Source of the DNA: Candidatus Thalassarchaeaceae archaeon
Lineage (GTDB): Archaea; Thermoplasmatota; Poseidoniia; Poseidoniales; Thalassarchaeaceae
Direction: 5' to 3'
Assembly (NCBI GenBank): GCA_013329905.1
Contig: DUJH01000052.1
Coordinates: 12,453-30,872 of the forward strand
Length of the DNA stretch: 18,420 nt
Position 1 is the first letter of the stretch. Each line of letters opens with the position of its first letter. This document shows positions 1 to 7,650 of the stretch, piece after piece. The position numbers were made by a program, and so were the translations under genes. Under the pieces are notes generated by a model. That model searched no databases. It saw nothing but the letters and a program-made list of their open reading frames with translations, and was not told the origin of the DNA.

Positions 1-2135
1 CGCATCTCTTTCGTCAAACTATTGTAAAATACGTAAATCAGGAAATTTTGTGCTTCCGTCCCGCCAGATGGTTGTTGATCGAGAAGGGCCAGCCCCCACC
101 AGAATGATCCGTTTCCAGAGGCTTCTCTGTCAAAGAGGAGTTCAGCAACATCCTTCATTGGTTCCGGCAATGGAGTATCGTCAATTATTTCCATAATTGG
201 TTCGCCAGAGACATTTACTCCGACGGCTATTGCTTTCATCAAGAAGACAATCGAGACAGCCGTCGTCTGGTTTACTTGGTTGCATTTTCCTTCAAGCTCT
301 TCGATACCTTTCAGATTATCATATGGATCATTAACTTCGGTAGGGTCATTGATGAAAGTGGGAGAGGCACTGATGTCACCATCGATTAAAAGGAATCCTG
401 GCTGTCCGGCCTCGAATTCTTCTGAATATATCCCCATTTTTTCTACTGCAGGTACGTTTTGAGGTGCCATTTCGAGCAAATCGATGTTCTCTTCTACATT
501 CGGCCGATTATATCCTGCTGAGATTAACATCAACGTGAGGAATACCGCTAGTGTCAATTTCGACCAATTAAGTGGGAAATTTACTGCTTTGACGAAGGCT
601 GCAGGAGGTGGATGTGAAGGTTTCTTCAGATCTAACATCATGGTTAGATTCGGAACCATAACCATCGTCATGATGTAAACAACAACGATTCCTCCAGCCA
701 ATGACCACCCAACAGTTTGAATTGGTTTCATTGGAGTGAATGTGAGTGAGATGAATCCGATGATAGTAGTAATTGCAGAGAGCATTACGGCTCTTCCGGT
801 CGATTGTAGAGCTTCGTCCATTTTCTCTTGTGGAGTTCCTTTAGCCTCGGCATAGCGATTGGTGATATGGAGGCCATAGGAGACCCCCAAGGCAAGTACA
901 ATGGGGCCGACTATGATTACAGTCATCGTCACCTCATAATTTGTCCAACCGATTATTCCCATTGTGATGAAAACTGAACATAAGGTTGGAAGACCAGCAA
1001 TGATGAGGACCTTGATGCCTTGAACAAACCTGATTCGTCCGGTTTGTAACAAATCACAATGGAAAAGGAAGAGTCCAATGGATACAAAAATCACGCCAAT
1101 AGGGAAAACCTTCCAGAATAGGTTGAATGATTCTTCAGTGACTGCGTTGGTAATAGGGACTGGGCCGGTAAGGGTCATCGTCAGATTCTTCGCTGCCCAA
1201 TCATTTTTTACGCCGAGTCTATCGATTTCATCCTGAGTCCCCTCAATTAACTCAGAAATCGTCGTATTGCCAAGGTCATCACTGATTCCGATGATTATCA
1301 CGGCTCGATTCCAATAGAATGCCTTCTCCGCTTCTTTGATGCCATCGCCATCCGCATCTCTCCCTACATCTCTAACAAGCTTAGAGAGTGCATTGGATGG
1401 CATCTCCTGCAGGATTTGGTCGACTCTATCTTGTTCATCGGGAATTGCGTAATTACCGAGTAGATCCTCGTTCTGATCAATAGACTCGTTGAGTTGCTCA
1501 GAGAGTTCTTCTGAACCAACTGCTTGTGCTACACCCGAGAAGAATGATTTGACAACCCGCCCTGCCGAGGAATTCACTTCTTTAATCACAGTAGAAATTG
1601 AAAGAACATAGATGACATTGTCCTCTCCACCGTCATTCTCGGCAGGATTCAATTTTTTCTCGACTTTTTCTATCTCTTCTAATATCGGGATAGTAGTAAT
1701 ATTGTAATCTTCCGATTCAACATAGATAACCATGACATTCGTAGTCCAATCTTCTTCGACTCTAGACAATAATTCTGATACTTCAGAACCCTGCGGTAGA
1801 TAGACTGCCAAATCTCCGTTGACATTCATCGAAGACTTTCCTTCGATTGGACAAAAACCGTCACGACAATCTACGATACCTGATTCCCAGGAAAAGAAGC
1901 CAGTTACGATAAGACAAAGCACCACGGTGACTACGGGAAATTTAGTTAGAATATTTGTAAAATTGAGGTTGGCGGAGGCTCTTCGGAATTGATTTCGAGC
2001 CCGACGCCCGAGACCTCCGATATCCTTTCGTTCAACATCTACCGAGGAGAATACTTCGCTGGCTTTACTGCTGGCTCGACGAGCAACTCTAGAGGCGATA
2101 TTTCGCTTGCCCCCTCCTTCATCCAACTGGCTCAC
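1..2135 (-). CDS. RND/MMPL-superfamily membrane exporter, C-terminal part outside window
   Basis: The minus strand is open from a GTG at 2135 to the window edge, giving 711 codons with no stop. Visible order: a basic cytoplasmic N-terminus (about 1-60), a first membrane helix (about 63-82), and a large acidic extracytoplasmic domain rich in E/D/N. Five hydrophobic helices then form the RND core, including the TM4-like segment ending GLHITNRYAE. A seventh helix and the start of a second extracytoplasmic domain (NVEENIDLLEMAP) follow. This is the first half of the duplicated RND/MMPL layout; the family exports lipids or hydrophobic compounds using the proton gradient. Residue 419 in the TM4 motif is Ser (GVSYG), where relatives usually have Asp. 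GTG at 2135 is the only usual start codon ahead of the first helix; its AGGAG lies only 1 nt away, so the start is uncertain. The substrate is unknown. Confidence 0.85.
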   Translation of the reverse strand, partial: MSQLDEGGGKRNIASRVARRASSKASEVFSSVDVERKDIGGLGRRARNQFRRASANLNFTNILTKFPVVTVVLCLIVTGFFSWESGIVDCRDGFCPIEGKSSMNVNGDLAVYLPQGSEVSELLSRVEEDWTTNVMVIYVESEDYNITTIPILEEIEKVEKKLNPAENDGGEDNVIYVLSISTVIKEVNSSAGRVVKSFFSGVAQAVGSEELSEQLNESIDQNEDLLGNYAIPDEQDRVDQILQEMPSNALSKLVRDVGRDADGDGIKEAEKAFYWNRAVIIIGISDDLGNTTISELIEGTQDEIDRLGVKNDWAAKNLTMTLTGPVPITNAVTEESFNLFWKVFPIGVIFVSIGLFLFHCDLLQTGRIRFVQGIKVLIIAGLPTLCSVFITMGIIGWTNYEVTMTVIIVGPIVLALGVSYGLHITNRYAEAKGTPQEKMDEALQSTGRAVMLSAITTIIGFISLTFTPMKPIQTVGWSLAGGIVVVYIMTMVMVPNLTMMLDLKKPSHPPPAAFVKAVNFPLNWSKLTLAVFLTLMLISAGYNRPNVEENIDLLEMAPQNVPAVEKMGIYSEEFEAGQPGFLLIDGDISASPTFINDPTEVNDPYDNLKGIEELEGKCNQVNQTTAVSIVFLMKAIAVGVNVSGEPIMEIIDDTPLPEPMKDVAELLFDREASGNGSFWWGLALLDQQPSGGTEAQNFLIYVFYNSLTKEM

Positions 2136-2202
2136 GCTCCTGTTCGTCGATGACGTCTCAACGGGCAGTGCTTGAACCCGACGGCATCGAGTTCCTCTTA
2201 GA

Positions 2203-2215
2203 GTGAATATACGGC
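2203..2215. promoter_or_regulatory. TATA-like element between exporter gene and valS
   Basis: GTGAATATACGGC lies in the 154-bp gap between the divergent exporter (start 2135) and valS (start 2290). Its centre near 2209 predicts a plus-strand transcription start near 2235 and a leader of about 55 nt that carries the AGGAGGG site. Read on the other strand (GTATATTC) it could also serve the exporter, with a start near 2183. The ATATACGGC core is identical to that upstream of rps19e. The position rules fit archaeal TATA boxes; use by both genes is inferred. Confidence 0.5.
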
Positions 2216-2273
2216 ATGCTTCCCGACACTGCGGGAACGGTCAAGAACAAGTTGTCGCAGCGATGACTGTCCT

Positions 2274-2280
2274 AGGAGGG
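2274..2280 (+). promoter_or_regulatory. Shine-Dalgarno site that decides the valS start
   Basis: AGGAGGG at 2274-2280 lies 9 nt before ATG 2290. This favours that start over GTG 2203, which falls inside the TATA-like element, and over ATG 2263, which precedes this site. A second GGAG at 2286-2289 touches the ATG. Confidence 0.6.
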
Positions 2281-2289
2281 GTAAAGGAG

Positions 2290-4773
2290 ATGGGCGGTCC
2301 TACCATTGAGGAGAAGCGTTGGTCTATTGACCTCGAAAAGAGGATTCAATCAGAGCATTATGCTGACCGTGAGGTCTACAATCGCCGTTACAGCTTCAAA
2401 CCTGATTCTGGTAAGGAAATCTTCGTTGTTGACACCCCTCCTCCTTATCCAAGTGGAACTTGGCATATTGGTGCTGTTGCGCAGTATTCTATGATTGATG
2501 TAATTGCTCGGAGTCAACGATTACTCGGCAAAGAAGTATTCTTTCCATGGGGGGTGGATCGTAATGGGATCAATATCGAGTTCACCGTTGAGAGGAATAC
2601 CGGACGGAAGATGAAAACTTTCGATCGAGCCGAATTCCTCGATTTGTGCGAAACCACCATCGAGGAATATACCCAAGCGATGAGGGAGACAGCGGCACGA
2701 GTAGGACTTTCTTGCGATTTTGATAAAGAATATCTTACAGATTCGGATGAATATCGAGCGGTTACTCAATCTATCTTCGTCGATTTATTCCGGCGGGGAG
2801 ACATCGTTGAGGATCTCCGCCCGAATATCTACGATCCTGTCGAAGGTACAACAATCGCCGATGCCGAGGTCGAGCGCTTGCAGCGCCGTACCAAATTGAT
2901 TGACGTCCGTTGGACTACAGAGGCGGGACAAGACGTTGTCATTTCGACCACTCGCCCCGAACTGATTTGTGCTTGCGGAGTGGTCGTAGTCCACCCTGAT
3001 GATGAGCGTTATAGCGAACTCGTCGGAGAAAAAATCCAACTTCCAATCGATACCAATGGTCGTTCAACGACGGTCGAAATCAGAACACATCCTTCGGTCA
3101 AATCTGATTTCGGATCAGGCGTTTTGATGGTATGTTCATTCGGAGATCAAAACGATGTTGTGGTATTCAGAGAATTAGCCTTAACTCCCTTCCAAGCAAT
3201 CGACCTTGATGGAAGAATGACTGAAGTTGCTGGCCCTTACGCTGGGCTCAAAGTAGCAGAAGCCAGAGAGAAGGTAATCGAGGACCTTGAGGCAGCTGGA
3301 AGAATAGTTGCAATGGTCGAAAAAGATCAGGAAGTTCCGGTAAGCGAACGAGGTAAGAACCCCGTCGAGATCATCCTGCTAACAGAATGGTATGTCCGTC
3401 AAACCCACATTCAAGGAAGGATGAAAGAACTAATCGAGGATATTGAATTCCATCCTCCTCGCAACAAACAATTTCTCCTCGATTGGATGGATAACATCAG
3501 CATCGACTGGCCCATCAGTCGTCGCCGATGGTATCACACAGAGGTTCCTATCTGGTATGCTGATGACGGTTCCAAAGTCATCACACCACCTAATGGAATT
3601 TACGTCCAACCATGGCGAGAAGGTCCACCTGATGGTAGTCGAGTCCTAGATCGGAAAACCCGAGAAGATCTAGGGTCTTGGGACGACCTGCGTGAGAAAC
3701 TTGGTGAAGTCGTCGGTGAAGAGAAAGTATTCGATACTTGGATGGATTCCTCCAATTCCAATCTCTATGTTTCGGGTTATTTATCTCAACCCGAGCTCTT
3801 CGAGAAGGCTTTCCCAACTGGAATTAGACCTCAAGGAAAGGAGATTGTTCGGACCTGGCTTTACTACACTCTTCTCAAGAGCGCCCTGCTCCTAGATTCA
3901 CCCGGATTTAAGCACGTCTGGATCGATGGACTCGGAATGGATCCGTGGGGGCGAAAGATGTCGAAATCACTTGGAAATGGTATCGATGCTGATTCAGTTC
4001 TCGAATGTGGGGCCGGAGGACGAACAGGTTCCTGGAAGGTTCGTGGACCGGACAAGGTTGTCAATTTACGAGCTAACAAAATTGGTTCGGAGTGCTTCCG
4101 CTTGTGGAAGGCTTGTGACGCTCAAGTAGGCGATGATTTCCACATCAATCCGGAAGAGATTGAGCAGAAATACTTCGGCGTACTTACCAAGATGTTCAAC
4201 GTGGCGCGTTTCGCCTCACAATTCCCGGTGCCTGATGATCTCAATTCGATTCCGGAGTCTCTTGAACCAGAGGACAAGTGGATTCTTGCGGAATTCAATC
4301 AAGTTCTCAATCGTGTTGAAACTGCATGGTCAGATATTGACATTTACACCGCAGCACAATCTCTGAAAAATTTTGCAACAGGTGTGCTCCCCAGTCACTG
4401 GCTCGAGATGGTAAAATCCCGATTATACGATGGTGATGAGGCTGCTGCGTGGACAATTCACAGAATTGTCCGTGATTTATTGGATGCATTCTCCCCGATT
4501 TGCCCCTTCTTCAGTCACCATATTTCTTCAACTCTTTACGAGCGCTCTGCAGTCGAGGCCGAGTCATTCCCCATTCTACCGGCAGGAGCCATTGATGATG
4601 GCGTTGAAGGTTGGCTGTCGATCACCGATGCGGTGATGGAATTCAACTCTGAGATATGGAAGATCAAGAAGGAGCAAGGCCTTTCCTTGAATTTTGAATT
4701 AACAGGAATAGAGATTCCGAATGACCTAGAAGTACTAAGTATCCCTTTGAGTCGAATGCACCGTTTGGTGTGA
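2290..4773 (+). CDS. valS: Valine--tRNA ligase, archaeal type
   Basis: Class I aminoacyl-tRNA synthetase of 827 residues that charges tRNA-Val in the cytoplasm. Seen in order: the DTPPPYPSG nucleotide-binding start with an HIGA signature (residues 59-62) where HIGH is usual; a CP1 editing domain with TTRPE and VVVHPDDERY, then FGDQNDV; ISRRRWYHTEVPIWY; DTWMDSSNS; IRPQGKEIVRTWLYYT; and KMSKS (556-560). An anticodon-binding helical domain follows. DxWxDSS and RPQGxEIxRTW point to ValRS over IleRS or LeuRS. About 27 residues (4006-4086, including GRTGSWKVRGPDKVV) are inserted between VLE and SECFRLW. There is no long C-terminal coiled coil, as is common in archaeal forms. The start at 2290 is chosen from AGGAGGG 9 nt upstream. 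The gene ends 1 bp from the convergent 5alpha-reductase gene. Confidence 0.92.
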   Translation: MGGPTIEEKRWSIDLEKRIQSEHYADREVYNRRYSFKPDSGKEIFVVDTPPPYPSGTWHIGAVAQYSMIDVIARSQRLLGKEVFFPWGVDRNGINIEFTVERNTGRKMKTFDRAEFLDLCETTIEEYTQAMRETAARVGLSCDFDKEYLTDSDEYRAVTQSIFVDLFRRGDIVEDLRPNIYDPVEGTTIADAEVERLQRRTKLIDVRWTTEAGQDVVISTTRPELICACGVVVVHPDDERYSELVGEKIQLPIDTNGRSTTVEIRTHPSVKSDFGSGVLMVCSFGDQNDVVVFRELALTPFQAIDLDGRMTEVAGPYAGLKVAEAREKVIEDLEAAGRIVAMVEKDQEVPVSERGKNPVEIILLTEWYVRQTHIQGRMKELIEDIEFHPPRNKQFLLDWMDNISIDWPISRRRWYHTEVPIWYADDGSKVITPPNGIYVQPWREGPPDGSRVLDRKTREDLGSWDDLREKLGEVVGEEKVFDTWMDSSNSNLYVSGYLSQPELFEKAFPTGIRPQGKEIVRTWLYYTLLKSALLLDSPGFKHVWIDGLGMDPWGRKMSKSLGNGIDADSVLECGAGGRTGSWKVRGPDKVVNLRANKIGSECFRLWKACDAQVGDDFHINPEEIEQKYFGVLTKMFNVARFASQFPVPDDLNSIPESLEPEDKWILAEFNQVLNRVETAWSDIDIYTAAQSLKNFATGVLPSHWLEMVKSRLYDGDEAAAWTIHRIVRDLLDAFSPICPFFSHHISSTLYERSAVEAESFPILPAGAIDDGVEGWLSITDAVMEFNSEIWKIKKEQGLSLNFELTGIEIPNDLEVLSIPLSRMHRLV

Positions 4774-4774
4774 T

Positions 4775-5539
4775 TCAAAGTAAGAAGGGAATCAATGCCT
4801 TTCGCTCCTCAGGATATTCATCAAATTCCTCCTTGTACCATTTGTGGTGAGCAAGGGCTCTAGGAGCGAGATTACACACGGTCCATATCGCAAAGGTCGC
4901 ACCTGCAAGCGACCAAGTAGCGATTGCCCACCCTGTCCATTCGATGATTTCTCCAAGATAATTTGGGCATGACACCTTATCGAATAACCCGCCTCTCGGG
5001 ATTTTGTATCCTGTAGAACCATCATCGCGTAGAGCGAAGAGAATATCGTCTGATTTGATGTTGATTATCATACCAGTAATGAAAATTATCGCGCCGATTA
5101 TGAATCTTGGATCAATTAACCAATCGAGACCATAATTAGGCGTTAATTCGAATAACCACATTCCATTCAACCATGTGTTGACACCATTAAAGAACAGGGC
5201 CATGAAGACGATACTAAGTGGCATCATCTTTCCTGAAATACGAGCGCGTGCAGGCCAGGCCCAGGCCCTGTTGATGTAGTGAGCAGTCCATGCAGCCCAG
5301 AATAGTAAGACGACTGGTTCTCTGTTTGAACCAAGGAAAAGCATCACAGAAAGAAAGATGGCTGGAACCGTTTCCATCAGAATCCAACCAGTTCTAGCCG
5401 GAATCCTTACTCCCCAACCCTTTCTCTCATGTCGTCCGTAAGGTGCGCGGAAGAATACCAGAGCGACAAGAACCGCAATTGCGAGACAAATCCAAAATAA
5501 CGATATCAATCGGTAATCCGATTCGCTGACAAATAGCAT
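4775..5539 (-). CDS. Steroid 5alpha-reductase family membrane protein (3-oxo-5alpha-steroid 4-dehydrogenase-like)
   Basis: A 254-residue polytopic membrane protein, about the length of human SRD5A2. Members use NADPH to reduce an enone or enal double bond in steroids, polyprenals or fatty enoyl chains. Matches to the eukaryotic SRD5A1/2 pattern run the whole length: YGRHE and RIPARTGWILMETVP near the N-terminus (Glu56), HYINR (87-91), YKIPRGGLFDKVSCPNYLGEIIEW with Asn193 and Glu197, AHHKWY (His231-232), and EYPEERKALIPFLL at the end. Six or more hydrophobic segments are visible. The ATG at 5539 overlaps the upstream SDR stop as TGATG, with AAGGA 4 nt before it, so translation is probably coupled. 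A longer reading would begin at TTG 5572 and is less likely. The substrate cannot be read from sequence; a sterol, a polyprenal and another lipid enone are all open. Confidence 0.88.
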   Translation of the reverse strand: MLFVSESDYRLISLFWICLAIAVLVALVFFRAPYGRHERKGWGVRIPARTGWILMETVPAIFLSVMLFLGSNREPVVLLFWAAWTAHYINRAWAWPARARISGKMMPLSIVFMALFFNGVNTWLNGMWLFELTPNYGLDWLIDPRFIIGAIIFITGMIINIKSDDILFALRDDGSTGYKIPRGGLFDKVSCPNYLGEIIEWTGWAIATWSLAGATFAIWTVCNLAPRALAHHKWYKEEFDEYPEERKALIPFLL

Positions 5540-6525
5540 CAGATCCTTACCTGTCCATGTTCCTTCAACCAATTAACAGAATCAAATATTGTTTGTTCGA
5601 GAGGTCTTGATTTGTGGTCAATTTGATCTCGAGCGAGGTCCCCTGGAATATCCCTGCACTGAACGGCAAGTGCATGAAGGCTCCCCTTGCTGAATGATGG
5701 TCTCTTGCCAGTGATTGAGGAAGATAGCGCAGCGAAAGGCAGAGCAAGGTACGCAGTCCAGAATGGAAGTGTGGCAATGTGAGTTCTACGCCCAATTACT
5801 TCCTTCACCATTTGTGATAACTCAGGCATCGATGCCCAGGTCCCAGGAAGCAAGTAGTGTTGCCCATCTTTACCGGAATCAATGCAATTCGCAGCACTGC
5901 GACAGACATCTCGGACATCGACCCAGTTGAATCCGTTATTGAGGGCGAAGGGCATTGATCCATTGGCGATATCTGTCAAAACTTTACCCATTCTACTTAG
6001 CTTGAAATCTTGAGGGCCAATGATTCCTGTTGGATGAACTATGTTGATGTGAAGTCCTTGTTCTCTATGTGCGAGAACTGCTCTTTGGGCTTCGGCTTTG
6101 GTTCGATCGTAGGGGGCGGCCTTTGGGTCGGTGACTAGTGGGCGGTCTTCTGTGAGAGCTTGATTTGTTGGGTGTTGGCTGAGGGCGTGAACGCTGGAGA
6201 AATGAATCATCTTTGAGACTCCAGATTCGACGGCGGCATTGGCTACAGCGGTGCTGCCGCCGACGTTGATTTTTCGCATTAGTTCTTCTTGGACCTTCTC
6301 GACCGCGACGAATGCAGCTGAGTGGAAAACGACATCACAATCTCTCATTAGTGGTTGTAATGAATTACTGTCTAGAAGGTCTCCTTTGACAAGGTTAACT
6401 TCGAGATTTTCAAGAGCACGAATATCTGAGCGAACAAGGCAGTCAACCTCGTATCCTCTATCGAGTAGTTCTCTGACAAGATTGCCGCCAACGTGACCAC
6501 TAGCTCCAGTCACGAATGCCCTCAT
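5539..6525 (-). CDS. Extended SDR, NAD(P)-dependent epimerase/3beta-HSD/dihydroflavonol reductase-like
   Basis: A 328-residue Rossmann-fold oxidoreductase. The cofactor loop TGASGHVG is at residues 6-13, an acid-containing GDLLD segment at 48-52, the catalytic Ser in HFSSVHA (110/111), and the YxxxK pair at Tyr139 and Lys143. HPTGIIGP (164-171) and WVDVRDV (201-207) are typical of extended SDRs that act on sugar nucleotides or on hydroxy/keto groups of steroids and flavonols. A hydrophobic stretch near 252-271 could associate with the membrane, as in 3beta-HSD. The gene lies 38 bp after the serA-like gene and shares a TGATG junction with the 5alpha-reductase gene, so a shared pathway is likely. 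A nucleotide-sugar epimerase role cannot be excluded, but the partner argues for a lipid alcohol or ketone substrate. Confidence 0.85.
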   Translation of the reverse strand: MRAFVTGASGHVGGNLVRELLDRGYEVDCLVRSDIRALENLEVNLVKGDLLDSNSLQPLMRDCDVVFHSAAFVAVEKVQEELMRKINVGGSTAVANAAVESGVSKMIHFSSVHALSQHPTNQALTEDRPLVTDPKAAPYDRTKAEAQRAVLAHREQGLHINIVHPTGIIGPQDFKLSRMGKVLTDIANGSMPFALNNGFNWVDVRDVCRSAANCIDSGKDGQHYLLPGTWASMPELSQMVKEVIGRRTHIATLPFWTAYLALPFAALSSSITGKRPSFSKGSLHALAVQCRDIPGDLARDQIDHKSRPLEQTIFDSVNWLKEHGQVRI

Positions 6526-6563
6526 AGCGGTGGCTAATCGCGAGACAGGATGAATGTAACGGC

Positions 6564-7529
6564 TTAATTCAGTGCTGAATGAGGGCGTTCGCCTGCGAAA
6601 TGATCGGTTAGGAGGGTTGCCATCTCCTGCCCTATTCTGAATTGCGCCTCGGCTGTTGCTGCCCCGATATGGGGTGTGCCATGGAATGCTGGGTGTTGCA
6701 GTAGTGGATTATCGCCAGGGGGTTCGATTTCAAACACATCGAGTGCTGCTGAGGTTAATTTCCCCGATTCAAGTGCAGATAGGATTGCGGCTTCATCGAC
6801 TATACCTCCGCGTGCGCAATTGACTATGTGATTGCCACATTCAACACCATCTGCTCCTACCCCTGGCATCGAACTTATGCGTGTTTCATTCACTAAGTGA
6901 TGAGTCTCCTCAGTGAGGTTACAGTGGATTGTTATGTGAGTGCACATTCTGAAAACAGCATCGACTTCTTCGTGTAATGTACAACCGAATTGGCGGGCGA
7001 TTTCCTCTGGAAGGTAAGGGTCGTAGGCATGGCATTCCATTCCTAATGCTGAAGCTACGGTTGAGACTCCCTGTGCAATCCGCCCGAAGCCGATGAACCC
7101 TAGCCGCTTTCCTGACAATTCTGTGCCCTTCAGTTGCTTCTTTTCCCACATACCCTGCCGAATCCCACGATCTCCTCGAGGAATGTGCCTACATGAGGCT
7201 AAGAGGTGGCCGATGGTTAGTTCGACGACGCTGTGAGTCGAGGATCTTGGAGTGTTGCAAACGACAATACCTGCTTCGGATGCAGCTGTAATATCGATAT
7301 TGTCAACACCTACACCACCTCTGCCGATGAATGTTAGATTGGGAGATTGGGCAATCACCTCTTCCCGTATTTTTGTTGCACTGCGGACTACAACAGCATC
7401 GTAATCCGCTAGTGCTCCATCAAGTAATTCCTCACGTGTGAAGTGTTGTTCTGTTACATCGTGCCCCGCATCTCTGAGAGATTGGATGGCGCGTTGGTCC
7501 ATGCCGTCGGTCACAGCGATTCTTGGCAT
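6564..7529 (-). CDS. serA: D-3-phosphoglycerate dehydrogenase-like 2-hydroxyacid dehydrogenase
   Basis: A 321-residue NAD-dependent D-2-hydroxyacid dehydrogenase, probably the first step of serine synthesis from 3-phosphoglycerate. Seen: IGRGGVGVDNID and VCNTPRSSTHSVVELT in the substrate lobe, the NAD loop GFIGFGRIAQG, Arg240 in NCARGGIVDE, Asp264 and Glu269 in DVFEIEPP, and His287 in PHIGAAT. Arg, Glu and His form the family catalytic set. A roughly ten-residue insertion (GVGADGVECG) precedes the catalytic Arg strand. There is no C-terminal ACT regulatory domain, so it is a short form. I chose ATG 7529 (MPRIAVTD) because family members start there; GTG 7574 would add 15 residues, and neither has a clear ribosome site. 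Another D-2-hydroxyacid substrate is possible. Confidence 0.85.
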   Translation of the reverse strand: MPRIAVTDGMDQRAIQSLRDAGHDVTEQHFTREELLDGALADYDAVVVRSATKIREEVIAQSPNLTFIGRGGVGVDNIDITAASEAGIVVCNTPRSSTHSVVELTIGHLLASCRHIPRGDRGIRQGMWEKKQLKGTELSGKRLGFIGFGRIAQGVSTVASALGMECHAYDPYLPEEIARQFGCTLHEEVDAVFRMCTHITIHCNLTEETHHLVNETRISSMPGVGADGVECGNHIVNCARGGIVDEAAILSALESGKLTSAALDVFEIEPPGDNPLLQHPAFHGTPHIGAATAEAQFRIGQEMATLLTDHFAGERPHSALN

Positions 7530-7650
7530 GTAGCGTTGCAGCGACTGGAATGAAATGAAGATTTGTGAAGACACAGTTCAATCATACACATGGTGAGAAT
7601 GGAAATCAGATGAATTCGCTGCCGAGAGGCAGGAGACTACCGTTTGATTC

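Noticed and set aside
280..678. Two short plus-strand ORFs in the first kilobase
   Set aside because: They are antisense to the exporter gene, whose frame is open over the full stretch.
2203..2289. Longer valS start at GTG 2203
   Set aside because: The codon lies inside the TATA-like element, and ATG 2290 has a well-placed AGGAGGG.
5540..5572. Longer 5alpha-reductase start at TTG 5572
   Set aside because: It would overlap the SDR gene by 34 bp; ATG 5539 gives a TGATG junction, an AAGGA site and a family-like length.
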